Assembly: GCA_902784465.1 (NCBI GenBank)
Contig: CACZUZ010000023.1
Span: 1 to 36,104, forward strand
DNA from: an uncultured Bacteroidota bacterium
GTDB taxonomy: Bacteria; Bacteroidota; Bacteroidia; Bacteroidales; P3
DNA length: 36,104 nucleotides
Direction of reading: 5' to 3'
Part shown: piece after piece, positions 24,262 through 32,934 of the stretch
How positions within the stretch are numbered: the stretch's first letter is position 1
Layout: each line of letters starts with the position of its first letter
Made by a program: the position numbers and the translations under genes
Notes under the pieces: model-generated
Told to the model about the DNA's origin: nothing
Database searches by the model: none
What the model saw: only the letters and a program-made list of their open reading frames with translations

Positions 24262-24909
24262 TTATTTCTTGATGATGAAGTCGACGAAGATGCCAGGGGT
24301 CTTGACGTTCTCGGGGGCGATGGCGCCGGCGGGGACGATTTCCTGAGGCTCGACGATGACCATGTCGGCTGCGGTAGCCATCATGGGGCTGAAGTTCTGC
24401 GAGGTGCCTTTGTAGACCAGGTTGCCGGTCTCGTCGGCGATGTTGGCGCCGATGATGGCGACGTCAGCGCGGACGGGTTTCTCGAGGAGGTATTCCTTGC
24501 CATCGATGGTGATTTTCTGCTTGCCATTCTCGACGATGGTGCCGAGGCCGGTCTGTGTCAGCACGCCGCCAAGGCCTGCGCCGGCGGCGCGGATTTGCTC
24601 GGCGAGGGTGCCCTGTGGCTGGAGGGTGACGTCGAGTTCGCCGGCGTTCATCTGGTCGATGGTGTTGTTGTTGGTGCCGATATGGGTGGCGATGAGTTTC
24701 TTGACCTGGTGGTTGGTGATGAGTTTGCCAACGCCCACTTCGGGATAGGCGGTGTCGTTGCAGATGATGGTCAGGTCTTTAACACCCTTCTCTACCAATG
24801 CGTCGATGAGGGCGATGGGATTGCCTACGCCGAGGAAGCCGCCGACCATTACGGTCATTCCGTCCTTGATTTTTTCAGCAGCCTGCTGAACGGTAACGAA
24901 TTTGTTCAT
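24262..24909 (-). CDS. atoD: Acyl-CoA:acetate/acetoacetate CoA-transferase, alpha subunit
   Basis: A 215-residue protein carrying the CoA-transferase alpha-subunit signature DGMTVMVGGFLGVGNP (residues 17-32), followed by LTIICNDTA, HIGTNN and ELDVTLQPQGTLAEQIRAAGAGLGG, all standard for AtoD-type subunits. With a beta subunit (AtoA) it moves CoA between butyryl- or acetoacetyl-CoA and acetate; in lysine fermenters it is part of the Kam/Kdd/Kce/Kal pathway. The start at 24909 gives MNKFVTVQQA; an upstream in-frame ATG at 24939 adds a hydrophobic stretch not seen in the family. No beta-subunit gene is adjacent: downstream there is a terminator, upstream a divergent gene. The catalytic glutamate resides on the missing subunit. 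Confidence 0.9.
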   Translation of the reverse strand: MNKFVTVQQAAEKIKDGMTVMVGGFLGVGNPIALIDALVEKGVKDLTIICNDTAYPEVGVGKLITNHQVKKLIATHIGTNNNTIDQMNAGELDVTLQPQGTLAEQIRAAGAGLGGVLTQTGLGTIVENGKQKITIDGKEYLLEKPVRADVAIIGANIADETGNLVYKGTSQNFSPMMATAADMVIVEPQEIVPAGAIAPENVKTPGIFVDFIIKK

Positions 24910-24950
24910 AATTATTATTGTTTGTATTGTTATTTGCAAATCAAAAACGG

Positions 24951-24996
24951 GTGAATATCAATGGTTTCTTGCAGCAAAGCAGACATTGTTATTCAC
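24951..24996 (-). promoter_or_regulatory. Inverted repeat in the atoD leader
   Basis: GTGAATATCAATG (24951-24963) and CATTGTTATTCAC (24984-24996) are reverse complements at 12 of 13 positions with a 20-nt spacer. The element lies 41-87 nt upstream of the atoD start codon and downstream of a -7-like TATTTTTG (complement of 25011-25018). It could be an operator for a dimeric regulator or a leader stem-loop. Confidence 0.5.
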
Positions 24997-25010
24997 ATCG
25001 TTTGCAACTG

Positions 25011-25018
25011 CAAAAATA
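25011..25018 (-). promoter_or_regulatory. Possible atoD -7 promoter element
   Basis: Minus strand TATTTTTG followed by CAG matches TAnnTTTG; no exact TTTG is present at the -33 spacing. It would give an atoD leader of roughly 95 nt that contains the inverted repeat at 24951-24996. Confidence 0.45.
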
Positions 25019-25047
25019 TGTTTTTTTTTTCAGATGTAAAAATAATT

Positions 25048-25078
25048 TTTGAGGTATGGCGTTAATTAAGTACTTTTG
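25048..25078 (+). promoter_or_regulatory. Consensus promoter of the small secreted-protein gene
   Basis: TTTG (25048-25051), exactly 19 nt, TACTTTTG (25071-25078), then CA. With transcription starting near 25085, the ATG at 25081 cannot be used, which decides the start of the downstream gene in favour of 25102. Confidence 0.75.
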
Positions 25079-25101
25079 CAATGCGAAATAACATTTTTTA
25101 T

Positions 25102-25734
25102 ATGAAAAGAATTGCGATACTTGCAGGGCTTCTACTTCTCAATATCAGTGTTTTAAAAGCTCAGGACTATGTTGTTCCCGAGGAGACTTGGTACCATACG
25201 GAAGTGCTTGGGAGCAACTATCATGGCTATGTGTTCAACAAAGACTGGGGTGTCGACATAATGGTCGAGAACCAGGACGGCCGTTTTACGCCGGAGGATA
25301 TTGATATTGCCAAAGCCGAGAAGCTGATGCAGAAGAAGCTGGCTTTCCTGAACCGCAACCATGAGAACCAGGAGGGCATGTGCCCCATCATCGACGAGCA
25401 TATTCGCAAATATACACGCCAGTATGTTGGCTTTACCGATGTCAACGGTGCCAAGATAGTGTGGATTAACGCTGTATGGGACGAGAAGGCTGAGAACTGG
25501 CTGTCGAAAGACATTGTCCGCGCAACCGGTGGTTGTGGACGCTACTGGAGCATCAAGGTCAATCTCGACACCGAGAAGGTCTATGGCCTCGAAGTCAACG
25601 AAGAGGGCGAGATCAAGTATATCCCGCGTGTCAAGAAACCCGGGCCCCGTATCAGCAAACCAAAGAACGAGCGCAAGGTTGTACGTATACGTAAAACTGG
25701 TATCATGCACAATCCAGCCGACGTGACTTTTTGA
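25102..25734 (+). CDS. Secreted protein of unknown function
   Basis: A 210-residue protein with a clear signal peptide (MKRIAILAGLLLLNISVLKAQ), then a soluble, mixed charged and aromatic sequence with no domain I recognise. Points of note are QEGMCPIIDEHIRKYTRQYVG and the single C..C-poor GGCGRYWSIKVNLD region, and a basic C-terminus (KKPGPRISKPKNERKVVRIRK). It lacks a T9SS sorting domain and a lipoprotein cysteine, so it is probably periplasmic. It is first in a plus-strand run with the GtrA-like gene, M14 peptidase and glycosyltransferase. The start is fixed by the promoter just upstream. Confidence 0.7.
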   Translation: MKRIAILAGLLLLNISVLKAQDYVVPEETWYHTEVLGSNYHGYVFNKDWGVDIMVENQDGRFTPEDIDIAKAEKLMQKKLAFLNRNHENQEGMCPIIDEHIRKYTRQYVGFTDVNGAKIVWINAVWDEKAENWLSKDIVRATGGCGRYWSIKVNLDTEKVYGLEVNEEGEIKYIPRVKKPGPRISKPKNERKVVRIRKTGIMHNPADVTF

Positions 25735-25784
25735 TTGCGTAGGTGAGTGTCAGTGCTACGCGGTTGATGTATATGCTATTTGTG

Positions 25785-26222
25785 ATGAGTAAGCTCAATT
25801 TTACAGTACTAAGTTTTCAGATATCCTCATTTTTTGAGAAGGCATTTATCTTCAAATTCTTGCGCTTCTGTGTCGTCGGCGTGTCGGGGACGGTTATCGA
25901 CTTTGGCCTCACATGGCTCTGCAAGGAGAAGTTCCATATCCCCAAGTTTATTGCCAATGCCATAGGGTTCGTTGTCGCAGCCACAACCAACTATATCCTC
26001 AACCGTATCTGGACGTGGCAAAGCACCAACGAACAGGTGGGTGTCGAGTATGTCAAGTTTTTTGCTGTCTCGCTGATAGGCCTAGGGCTGAACACGCTGA
26101 TACTCTATCTCCTGCATGAGAAGATGAAATTCGGCTTCTATTTGTCGAAAGTCTTCGCCACAGGAGTCGTGATGCTCTGGAACTTCTTTGCAAACAATTT
26201 CTTCACTTTTGCCGCATTATAG
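25785..26222 (+). CDS. GtrA-like polyprenyl-phosphate/glycan flippase-type membrane protein
   Basis: A 145-residue inner-membrane protein with four predicted transmembrane helices. The GtrA signatures are FLRFCVVGVSGTVIDFGLTW in the first helix, ANAIGFVVAATTNYILNRIWTW in the second, and the closing helix with NFFANNFFTF. GtrA-family members are thought to help move lipid-linked sugars across the membrane for glycosylation of surface polymers. The start at 25785 (MSKLNF) is preferred to a GTG at 25743 or an ATG at 25767, which would lengthen the usual short cytoplasmic lead. It lies between a secreted protein and the M14 peptidase; a glycosyltransferase further down the same run gives it a plausible partner. 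Confidence 0.85.
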   Translation: MSKLNFTVLSFQISSFFEKAFIFKFLRFCVVGVSGTVIDFGLTWLCKEKFHIPKFIANAIGFVVAATTNYILNRIWTWQSTNEQVGVEYVKFFAVSLIGLGLNTLILYLLHEKMKFGFYLSKVFATGVVMLWNFFANNFFTFAAL

Positions 26223-26255
26223 CGTCATTCCCATTTCTTTACATTTTACCTTATC

Positions 26256-27536
26256 ATGAAGACATTCAAGTTGCTTCTCCTCTTACAGGTCTTATTTTTC
26301 TCGACCTCTGTTTCTCTGGCACAGCCTTTGAAACCACGCCCTGACGCCTTTCCTCCGGTCCCCGAAAGCAAGGATGCGAAAGCCGTTCAGATGGCCACAA
26401 CAATAGCCGAGATGGCCGGATGGGACCGTTATCCTACCTACGACACATACGTCGCCATGATGAATCGCTGGGTGGAACAATACCCGTCTCTCTGTCGTCT
26501 TGACACCATCGGCACGTCTGTCAATGGCCGCCTTATCCTCTGCATGGTAATCAGGGGTGGAAATGCCGGTAACAATCCCGAGTTTTTCTATTCCTCCACG
26601 ATGCATGGAGACGAGGTCACAGGCTATGCCATGATGCTGCATCTCATTGATACCCTCCTCAGCGGCTATGGTTCAAACCAGCAGTATACCGACCTGATAA
26701 ACAGCGTTGACATATATATCAACCCCCTTTCCAACCCTGATGGCACTTATTTCCTGGGCGACAACACTGTTCGTGGCTCTATCCGCTACAATGCCCGTTT
26801 TGTAGACCTCAACCGAAACTATCCGGATCCGTTCGGGACAGAGCCCCTTGACGAAGAACAGCCGGAGAACACGGCAATGATTGCGTATTTCACCAATCAT
26901 AGTTTTCTCCTCAGTGCCAACCTTCATGGCGGCAGCGAGGTGATGAACTACCCGTGGGACAGTTTTTCCAGCAGTCAAAGGCCTCATCCTGACCGCGAAT
27001 GGTGGATTGACGTGTGCAAACGCTTTGTCGACACCTGCCGGATGTATAGCAGTAATTGTTTCAGGGATGTCAACAGCGAAGGTTATATAGCTGGTGGCGA
27101 CTGGTATGTAATCCCTAACGGTCGTCAGGATTATGTCAACTATTATCACAATTGTCGCGAGATGACTATGGAGATATCGTCAGTCAAGACTCTCTCCAGC
27201 GACAAATTGCCGTCGTATTGGCGCTTCCTTCAGAATTCCCTGGTCAATTATATTGCTGAAATTATCGCCATTGCGCCTGTCGAACCTGTTGCAATACATG
27301 ATGCCGACCCTCAGACTATAGGGCAAAACTGTCATATTACGCTTTATCCCAATCCAGCTGGCAACAGAGTGTTCCTGAGTGAGTCATTGCCCATGGAATC
27401 GGTGCTGTATAATGCTTTCGGAGCCGAGGTGCTACGACTCCCTGCTCGCCAGAAGGTAATAGACATCACTTCTCTTCCTGCGGGTCTTTACCTGCTTCGT
27501 TGTGGTGATTATTCCACAAAGCTCTTTAAGCGCTAA
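26256..27536 (+). CDS. T9SS-exported M14 zinc carboxypeptidase
   Basis: A 426-residue secreted metallopeptidase. A signal peptide (to about SLAQ, residue 23) is followed by a short pro-region and the M14 catalytic domain: zinc ligands in STMHGDE (His117, Glu120) and SANLHGGSEV (His224), substrate-binding VDLNRNYP (Asn186, Arg187), and catalytic glutamate in MTMEISSVK (Glu306). The last 70 or so residues are a type A T9SS sorting domain (ITLYPNPAGNRVFLSE...LPAGLYLLR, ending KLFKR). It should trim C-terminal residues from peptides at the cell surface or outside, feeding an amino-acid fermenting lifestyle. The stop codon overlaps the start of the glycosyltransferase gene (TAATG). Confidence 0.92.
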   Translation: MKTFKLLLLLQVLFFSTSVSLAQPLKPRPDAFPPVPESKDAKAVQMATTIAEMAGWDRYPTYDTYVAMMNRWVEQYPSLCRLDTIGTSVNGRLILCMVIRGGNAGNNPEFFYSSTMHGDEVTGYAMMLHLIDTLLSGYGSNQQYTDLINSVDIYINPLSNPDGTYFLGDNTVRGSIRYNARFVDLNRNYPDPFGTEPLDEEQPENTAMIAYFTNHSFLLSANLHGGSEVMNYPWDSFSSSQRPHPDREWWIDVCKRFVDTCRMYSSNCFRDVNSEGYIAGGDWYVIPNGRQDYVNYYHNCREMTMEISSVKTLSSDKLPSYWRFLQNSLVNYIAEIIAIAPVEPVAIHDADPQTIGQNCHITLYPNPAGNRVFLSESLPMESVLYNAFGAEVLRLPARQKVIDITSLPAGLYLLRCGDYSTKLFKR

Positions 27537-28798
27537 TGCGATACAGTCACATATCTGTCGCTATCCCGGCTCTTGCTGAATCCGCCAACCTCCCGCATCT
27601 CGTAGAGTCTTTGATGTGTCAGACTATCAAAGATTTCGATGTCTATATATGTGTCAACAACCCTGAATCGTGGCGTAGTTCTGACGACGAGAAGGTACAT
27701 AATATTTACCTTGACAACCAGCTTTCGCTCGACTATCTGCATCATGTTGCAGTGAGCTTGCCTCAACTACATATAATAGATTGCTCTTCACCCACACGTG
27801 GATGGCTTGGTAAGAAACATGGGGTCGGTTGGGCTCGAAAAACCATTATGGATGCCATCATCAGAGACCATGACGACAACGAGCTGGTTGTAAGCCTTGA
27901 TGCCGATACTGATTTCGATGAAAAGTATTTGGAATCAGTGCTTAATGCCATGAACAGCCACTCCGATTGCGATGCTTTTGCGGTGCCCTACTATCATCCG
28001 CTATGTGGCATAGAAGAGACCGACCGTGCAATGCTTCGCTATGAAATATATATGCGGCACTATCTTGTTAACATGCTTGCTATCAAGCATCGGCTGTCTG
28101 TATTATATGCCTCGCAATACGGTATTTATAATACTGATTTCCCCTATGCGTTTACGGCTCTTGGAAGCGCTATGGTCTTTTCTCTCTGGGCATATCGAAG
28201 GGTAGGGGGCTATACTCCCTTGCAGGGTGGAGAGGATTTCTACCTTATGCAGAAATTTGCAAAGACGGGTCGGATGTTACTGTCATGCAATGAGGTCGTT
28301 AGACCGCAGGGAAGAGTATCGTCGCGAGTACCTTTCGGGACAGGTCCTGCCATTGCAAAAGGTGTTGATTCCATGGAAGATAGTTACCCTTTATATCCTC
28401 ATGAGGCCTTTGAGGCTATTGCTGAAACCTACACTTTGTTTCCGAGACTGTACGAAGAGAATGTCGACACACCTATGACGGCTTTCTTGTGTAGTCAGTT
28501 GAAAACCGATGACTTATGGCAACCGTTACGCAAAAACTTCAAGAGTTGTGACCTCTTTGTCCATGCGTGTCAAGAGCGTGTTGATGGTCTGCGAATACTC
28601 CAGTTTCTCAAATATTATAGAGAACAGATGACTAGCCAACCTTCCTCGGCAAAGGAGTTACAATATTGCTGCAACAATCATGGAATCAGTGTCTCGGATG
28701 ATTTTGACTTTGCCTCTTCGTCAATAGAGAGCATCAACGCAGTTCGCGACAGTCTCTTTGCTCTCGAGATGACATTAAGAGGCTCCGTCGGAGATTGA
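27536..28798 (+). CDS. GT2-like glycosyltransferase
   Basis: A 420-residue cytoplasmic protein with a GT-A fold glycosyltransferase pattern: N-terminal VAIPALAESANLPHLVESL strand-helix, the metal/nucleotide-binding LDADTDFD (Asp122-Asp124), and a later GGEDFYLM motif (Glu233, Asp234) that fits the acceptor-site ED motif. The C-terminal ~130 residues are helical and not recognised. There are no membrane helices. Donor and acceptor sugars are unknown. Its ATG overlaps the M14 peptidase stop by one base (TAATG), indicating translational coupling, and with the GtrA-like gene upstream this suggests a role in surface glycan or cargo glycosylation, which is inference. Confidence 0.82.
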   Translation: MRYSHISVAIPALAESANLPHLVESLMCQTIKDFDVYICVNNPESWRSSDDEKVHNIYLDNQLSLDYLHHVAVSLPQLHIIDCSSPTRGWLGKKHGVGWARKTIMDAIIRDHDDNELVVSLDADTDFDEKYLESVLNAMNSHSDCDAFAVPYYHPLCGIEETDRAMLRYEIYMRHYLVNMLAIKHRLSVLYASQYGIYNTDFPYAFTALGSAMVFSLWAYRRVGGYTPLQGGEDFYLMQKFAKTGRMLLSCNEVVRPQGRVSSRVPFGTGPAIAKGVDSMEDSYPLYPHEAFEAIAETYTLFPRLYEENVDTPMTAFLCSQLKTDDLWQPLRKNFKSCDLFVHACQERVDGLRILQFLKYYREQMTSQPSSAKELQYCCNNHGISVSDDFDFASSSIESINAVRDSLFALEMTLRGSVGD

Positions 28799-28851
28799 AA
28801 CGGCACTTGTATGAATATTGATGGCTATACCCACAGCATATCACGGCGTAT

Positions 28852-29217
28852 TCAAAGTCCCAAAACCACTGCTGGTGAGATGTCAAGTTTCTTGCACAGG
28901 GCGCGTGAGAGACGGTAGGAGGGTTCCATTTTGCCGTGCATCAGTTCGCTCATTCTGCTGGGACTAATGCCGAGGAGCTGAGCAACAGAGTTCTGCGTGA
29001 GGTTCCGCTCGTACATCCGCAGCTTGATTATGTCGGGCAATTCGGGTTTACCGATGGGATAGTGTACGTCCTCGTACTCTTCAACCATGTCGGAGAGCAT
29101 ATCCAGTTCGAGCATATTCGGGTCGTCTTCCTGCACATCGTCGCCAGTTAAAGGCAGAAGCTCGTCAATTCTTCTCAATGCTGCCCTGTAGGCTGCTTCG
29201 CTTTTTATCTGTGCCAT
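28852..29217 (-). CDS. higA: HigA-type antitoxin (XRE helix-turn-helix)
   Basis: A 121-residue protein with an acidic N-terminal half (LLPLTGDDVQEDDPNMLELD) and a C-terminal XRE helix-turn-helix (NLTQNSVAQLLGISPSRMSELMHG, about residues 72-95). This long form with the helix-turn-helix at the C-terminus is the HigA variant paired with HigB of the PF09907 type. It follows the toxin by 3 nt, the toxin-first order typical of higBA. It should neutralise HigB and repress the operon. Confidence 0.88.
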   Translation of the reverse strand: MAQIKSEAAYRAALRRIDELLPLTGDDVQEDDPNMLELDMLSDMVEEYEDVHYPIGKPELPDIIKLRMYERNLTQNSVAQLLGISPSRMSELMHGKMEPSYRLSRALCKKLDISPAVVLGL

Positions 29218-29220
29218 GGG

Positions 29221-29517
29221 TCAAATATTTTTAATGTCAGTAATCTTGTCATATTCCGCGTGGGTGCCTATGAATCGGATGTACACACGTTCCTTTGCAA
29301 ATCGGATTACCACAATAAGGCGGTAGTCATTCCCTTTTATGTTGAATACATACCGTTCATTGCCCACATAGTCCACAGTGTTGAATGTTGCCCTAATGTC
29401 GTTGAGGTTGTGCCACTCTGCCCTTTTGGTCGTTTCGTACCAATCCTCGAGCGGCTGCTTTGCTTGTGGATGGTCTGTAAAGTATTCAACAAGTGTGCTT
29501 TTTGCAATTATTCGCAT
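29221..29517 (-). CDS. higB: HigB-type mRNA interferase toxin
   Basis: A 98-residue RelE-superfamily toxin with the PF09907 pattern: MRIIAKSTLVEYFTDHPQAK, LEDWYETTKRAEWHNLNDIR, YVFNIKGNDYRLIVVI and the closing FIGTHAEYDKI. HigB cleaves mRNA in ribosomes during translation; the key basic and His residues (His92 in GTHAEYD, Arg/Lys along the sheet) are kept, so it is predicted active. It lies just upstream of higA, with a consensus promoter ahead of it. Confidence 0.9.
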   Translation of the reverse strand: MRIIAKSTLVEYFTDHPQAKQPLEDWYETTKRAEWHNLNDIRATFNTVDYVGNERYVFNIKGNDYRLIVVIRFAKERVYIRFIGTHAEYDKITDIKNI

Positions 29518-29542
29518 ATCGTTCGTTCATTTGTTCCTGATG

Positions 29543-29573
29543 CAAAGATACGACTATTTTTCCGTATAGCAAA
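29543..29573 (-). promoter_or_regulatory. Consensus promoter of higBA
   Basis: On the minus strand: TTTG (29573-29570), exactly 19 nt, TATCTTTG (29550-29543), then CATC. This is a full consensus match about 26 nt before the higB ATG. The short leader contains GAACAAATGAACGAAC, a possible HigA operator. Confidence 0.75.
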
Positions 29574-29680
29574 AAAATATTCCGAATTTTGTATAATCTC
29601 GCACCTTTATAAGCAGGACAAATCTCCGCTTTTTTTTGAGTCGGATTAAGCAACAAAGATTATGATGTGTTTAGGCAAGA

Positions 29681-29708
29681 AAAACGGCGGTCTTGTGACC
29701 GCCGTTTT
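29681..29708 (-). terminator. Intrinsic terminator after tRNA-Arg
   Basis: A perfect 12-bp stem (29681-29692 with 29697-29708; AAAACGGCGGTC arm) with a TTGT loop. On the minus strand it begins 1 nt after the tRNA discriminator base and runs into a T tract (complement of 29678-29684). It ends the tRNA transcript and possibly the whole rimP-nusA-infB-tRNA transcript. Confidence 0.85.
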
Positions 29709-29709
29709 G

Positions 29710-29781
29710 TACCCCCTGGGGGAATCGAACCCTCATTTAAAGTTTAGGAAACTTCCGTTCTATCCGTTGAACTAAGGAGGC
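29710..29781 (-). tRNA. tRNA-Arg (anticodon CCU)
   Basis: The minus strand folds as a cloverleaf: acceptor GCCTCCT/AGGGGGT, D arm GTTC..GAAC, anticodon arm GAAGT-TTCCTAA-ACTTT with anticodon CCT, and T loop TTCGATT. It reads AGG arginine codons. The 1:72 pair is G-U and the T stem has one A-C mismatch (GAGGG against CCCCC). The 3' CCA is not encoded. It lies 89 nt downstream of infB on the same strand, with the terminator immediately after. Confidence 0.92.
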
Positions 29782-29870
29782 ATTTTTTCTGTCCTATACA
29801 ACAGAGGACAGATTATTTTATTGTGTTACGAATACAAAAAATTTATTGCATTTGATGTTTAGGGTAGTTG

Positions 29871-32861
29871 TTACAATTTGCGTTTCACTTCGATGATTTC
29901 GTAGGCTTCGACTATGTCGCCGACCTTGATGTCGTTGAAATTCTCGATGTTGAGACCGCAATCCTGGCCGCTGACCACCTCTTTGACATCGTCTTTGAAG
30001 CGTTTGAGCGAGGCGAGGCGTCCGGTATATACCACGATGCCGTCGCGGATGATGCGTATGTTGCTCTGGCGTGTAATCTTTCCGTCGAGGCACATGCAGC
30101 CGGCGATGGTGCCCACCTTGCTGATTTTGAATGTCTCGCGAATCTCGAGGTTGGCGGTGATTTTTTCCTGTGTGTCGGGGGCAAGCATACCCTCGATAGC
30201 ATCCTTGAGTTCGTTGATGGCATCGTAGATGATGCTGTAGAGGCGGATGTCGATATGCTCGGTTTCGGCCATCTTGCGGGCTCCCACGGAGGGACGCACC
30301 TGGAATCCGATGATGATGGCGTCGGCAGTCATGGCCAGCATGACATCGTTCTCAGAAATCTGACCCACAGCCTTGTGGATGACGTTGACCTGGACCTCTT
30401 CGTTGCCGAGCTTGATGAGCGAATCGCTGAGAGCCTCGACCGAGCCGTCGACATCACCTTTGACGATAATATTAAGCTCTTTGAAGTTGCCGAGGGCGCG
30501 ACGGCGACCAATCTCTTCGAGGGTGAGGTGGGTCTGGGTGCGGATGCCCTGCTCGCGCTGCAGTTGGGTACGTTTGGCGGCAATTTCCTTGGCCTCCTTC
30601 TCGTTCTCCATGACGTTGAAGGTGTCGCCAGCCTGGCAGGCTCCGGTGAGGCCGAGCAGCAGCACAGGCTGTGAGGGACCTGCCGACATAACCTCTTGGT
30701 TGCGTTCGTTGTACATGGCGCGAACACGGCCGCTGATGGCACCAGCCACGATGGGGTCACCCTTACGTATGGTGCCATCCTCGACGAGGATTTTGGCCAC
30801 ATAACCGCGACCTTTGTCGAGGGTACTCTCGATGACGGTACCTTTGGCACGTTTGTTGGGATTACCCTTCAGTTCCATGATGTCAGCCTGAAGGATGACC
30901 TTTTCGAGCAGTTCCTCGACGTTGATGCCTTTCTTGGCGCTGATGTCCTGGCTCTGGTATTTGCCGCCCCATTCCTCGACGAGGAGGTTCATGTTGGCCA
31001 GCTCGGTCTTGATGCGGTCGGGGTCGGCACCAGGTTTGTCAATCTTGTTGATGGCGAATACGATAGGTACGCCTGCCGACTGTGCATGGTTGATGGCTTC
31101 GACAGTCTGTGGCATGATTTTGTCGTCGGCGGCGATGACGATGATGGCGATATCGGTCATCTTGGCACCACGGGCACGCATGGCGGTAAATGCCTCGTGT
31201 CCAGGGGTGTCGAGGAATGTAATCTTACGTCCGTCGGCTGTCTGCACCTCGTAGGCGCCGATGTGCTGTGTGATGCCGCCAGCCTCGCCGGCTATGACGT
31301 TGGTTTTGCGGATATAGTCGAGGAGTGAGGTCTTGCCGTGGTCGACGTGACCCATGACGGTGACGATGGGGTTGCGAGGCACCAGGTCCTCGGGACGGTC
31401 GGACTCTTCGATTTGGTGCAGGGTGTTGACCACATCCTCGGATGCGAAGTTGACATCGAAACCGAACTCGTCGGCGATGAGCTTGATGGTCTCGGCATCG
31501 AGACGCTGGTTGATGCTGACGAAGATGCCCACCGACATGCAGGTTGCTATAATCTTGGTTACAGGCACATTCATCATGGTGGCCAGCTCGTTGGCGGTGA
31601 CGAACTCCGTCACCTGCAACACCTTCTGGCTCTCCATTTCGTGCATCATCTCCTCTTCCATCTGGGCATGGACTTTCTGGCGTTTCTCGCGGTTGTGCTT
31701 GGAAGTCTTCGACTTGCCTAGCGGCGACAAACGTGCCAGGGTCTCCTTTATCTGCTTCTCGATTTCGGCATCGTCGACCTCCGGTTTCTTCTTCTCGTTG
31801 TTTTTGTTCTTTTTGTTTTTGTCGCTCTTCTTGTCCTTGCCTTTCGACTGCTTTGCGTTGTCGGAGTTCTTGTTGTTGGATGAGGCTGAGGTCTCGTCGA
31901 CTTTCACGCCCTCTTTCTTGATGCGTTTGCGCTTTTTCTTCTTCTCTTTTTCCTCTTCGCGACCCTTGCCCTTGGGTTTGTCGAACTGCGTAAGGTCAAT
32001 CTTGGAAACCACTTTGGGCCCTTCGAGCTTCTGATACTGAGTCTCGATGAATTCTATCTCTTTCTCTGGAGCCTTCTCCGAGGTCTTCTCCGGAGCCTTT
32101 TCGGGCTGCTGGTTGACAACGGGTTGCTGCTGTTGTTTTGCAGTCTCGTTCTTCTTGGATGAGGACTTCTTCTTCTCGTTCTCGGATTTCTTCTTCTGCT
32201 GACGTTCTTCGCGTTCGGCCTTGCCCGACTTGCCGGGACGCATGCGCTGGTTTATCGACGAGAGGTCGATTTTGTCGATGATGCGTACTTCGGCGTCGAA
32301 GGCGTTCTTGCCCTCCTTGGCTCCCGCCACCGACGAGCGTAGCACCTTGGTCTCGAATTTAGGTTCCTCGGGCTTTGGCTCTTCGTTATTCTCATCAGCT
32401 TCCGGCTCAGCGGGTTCCACCTCTTGCTCGGTTACGGGAGACTCCTCGGTAGCGGCTTGGCTTTCTGCCTTGGTCTCAGCTTTGGTCTCAGCCTTGGCTT
32501 CGGCTTTAGCCTCGGCTTCGGCTTTAGCCTCGGCAGGGACTTTAGTCTTCGCAGTGTTGAAATTCTTGATGATAATCTCGTCGTTGAAGTCCGACGAATC
32601 GTCATTGCCAGAAGTGTTCGTGGCCTCGATGGTGACGCTACTGCCTGTCGTGATCTCAATGCGGTCGGCATTTTCCTTCACCTCTCGTTCGCTCTGGAAC
32701 GCGGTGGCCAACAAAGCATACTGCTCTGGCGTCAGTCGGGCATTGGGGTTTGCATCCACCTGATGACCTTTCTTAGCCAGGTATTCCACCATCGTCGGAA
32801 TACCCACGTTGAGTTCCTTGGCTGCTTTGTTTAGTCTGATATTTTTAGGTTCTTCTGACAT
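29871..32861 (-). CDS. infB: Translation initiation factor IF-2
   Basis: A 996-residue GTPase that delivers initiator tRNA to the ribosome. An N-terminal IF2_N helical motif ([24 protein letters not shown]) is followed by about 350 residues of very charged, low-complexity sequence (A/E/K repeats near 120-135, then [14 protein letters not shown]), a second IF2_N-like segment (about 410-480), and the G domain with GHVDHGKT (about residues 500-507), DTPGHEAF and NKIDKPGA. Domains II to IV complete the protein. The long extension is usual in Bacteroidota. It follows nusA by 73 nt in the conserved rimP-nusA-infB order. Confidence 0.98.
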   Translation of the reverse strand: MSEEPKNIRLNKAAKELNVGIPTMVEYLAKKGHQVDANPNARLTPEQYALLATAFQSEREVKENADRIEITTGSSVTIEATNTSGNDDSSDFNDEIIIKNFNTAKTKVPAEAKAEAEAKAEAKAETKAETKAESQAATEESPVTEQEVEPAEPEADENNEEPKPEEPKFETKVLRSSVAGAKEGKNAFDAEVRIIDKIDLSSINQRMRPGKSGKAEREERQQKKKSENEKKKSSSKKNETAKQQQQPVVNQQPEKAPEKTSEKAPEKEIEFIETQYQKLEGPKVVSKIDLTQFDKPKGKGREEEKEKKKKRKRIKKEGVKVDETSASSNNKNSDNAKQSKGKDKKSDKNKKNKNNEKKKPEVDDAEIEKQIKETLARLSPLGKSKTSKHNREKRQKVHAQMEEEMMHEMESQKVLQVTEFVTANELATMMNVPVTKIIATCMSVGIFVSINQRLDAETIKLIADEFGFDVNFASEDVVNTLHQIEESDRPEDLVPRNPIVTVMGHVDHGKTSLLDYIRKTNVIAGEAGGITQHIGAYEVQTADGRKITFLDTPGHEAFTAMRARGAKMTDIAIIVIAADDKIMPQTVEAINHAQSAGVPIVFAINKIDKPGADPDRIKTELANMNLLVEEWGGKYQSQDISAKKGINVEELLEKVILQADIMELKGNPNKRAKGTVIESTLDKGRGYVAKILVEDGTIRKGDPIVAGAISGRVRAMYNERNQEVMSAGPSQPVLLLGLTGACQAGDTFNVMENEKEAKEIAAKRTQLQREQGIRTQTHLTLEEIGRRRALGNFKELNIIVKGDVDGSVEALSDSLIKLGNEEVQVNVIHKAVGQISENDVMLAMTADAIIIGFQVRPSVGARKMAETEHIDIRLYSIIYDAINELKDAIEGMLAPDTQEKITANLEIRETFKISKVGTIAGCMCLDGKITRQSNIRIIRDGIVVYTGRLASLKRFKDDVKEVVSGQDCGLNIENFNDIKVGDIVEAYEIIEVKRKL

Positions 32862-32934
32862 GCGATATTAGTAAGGTTTAAAGTTTATTGTTTAAGGTTT
32901 AACGTCTTGCGCATAGTGCCTTACGTTGCATCGA

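Noticed and set aside
25011-25101. A riboswitch in the atoD / secreted-protein divergent region
   Set aside because: Only an inverted repeat and promoter boxes are seen; there is no conserved multi-stem fold that I recognise.
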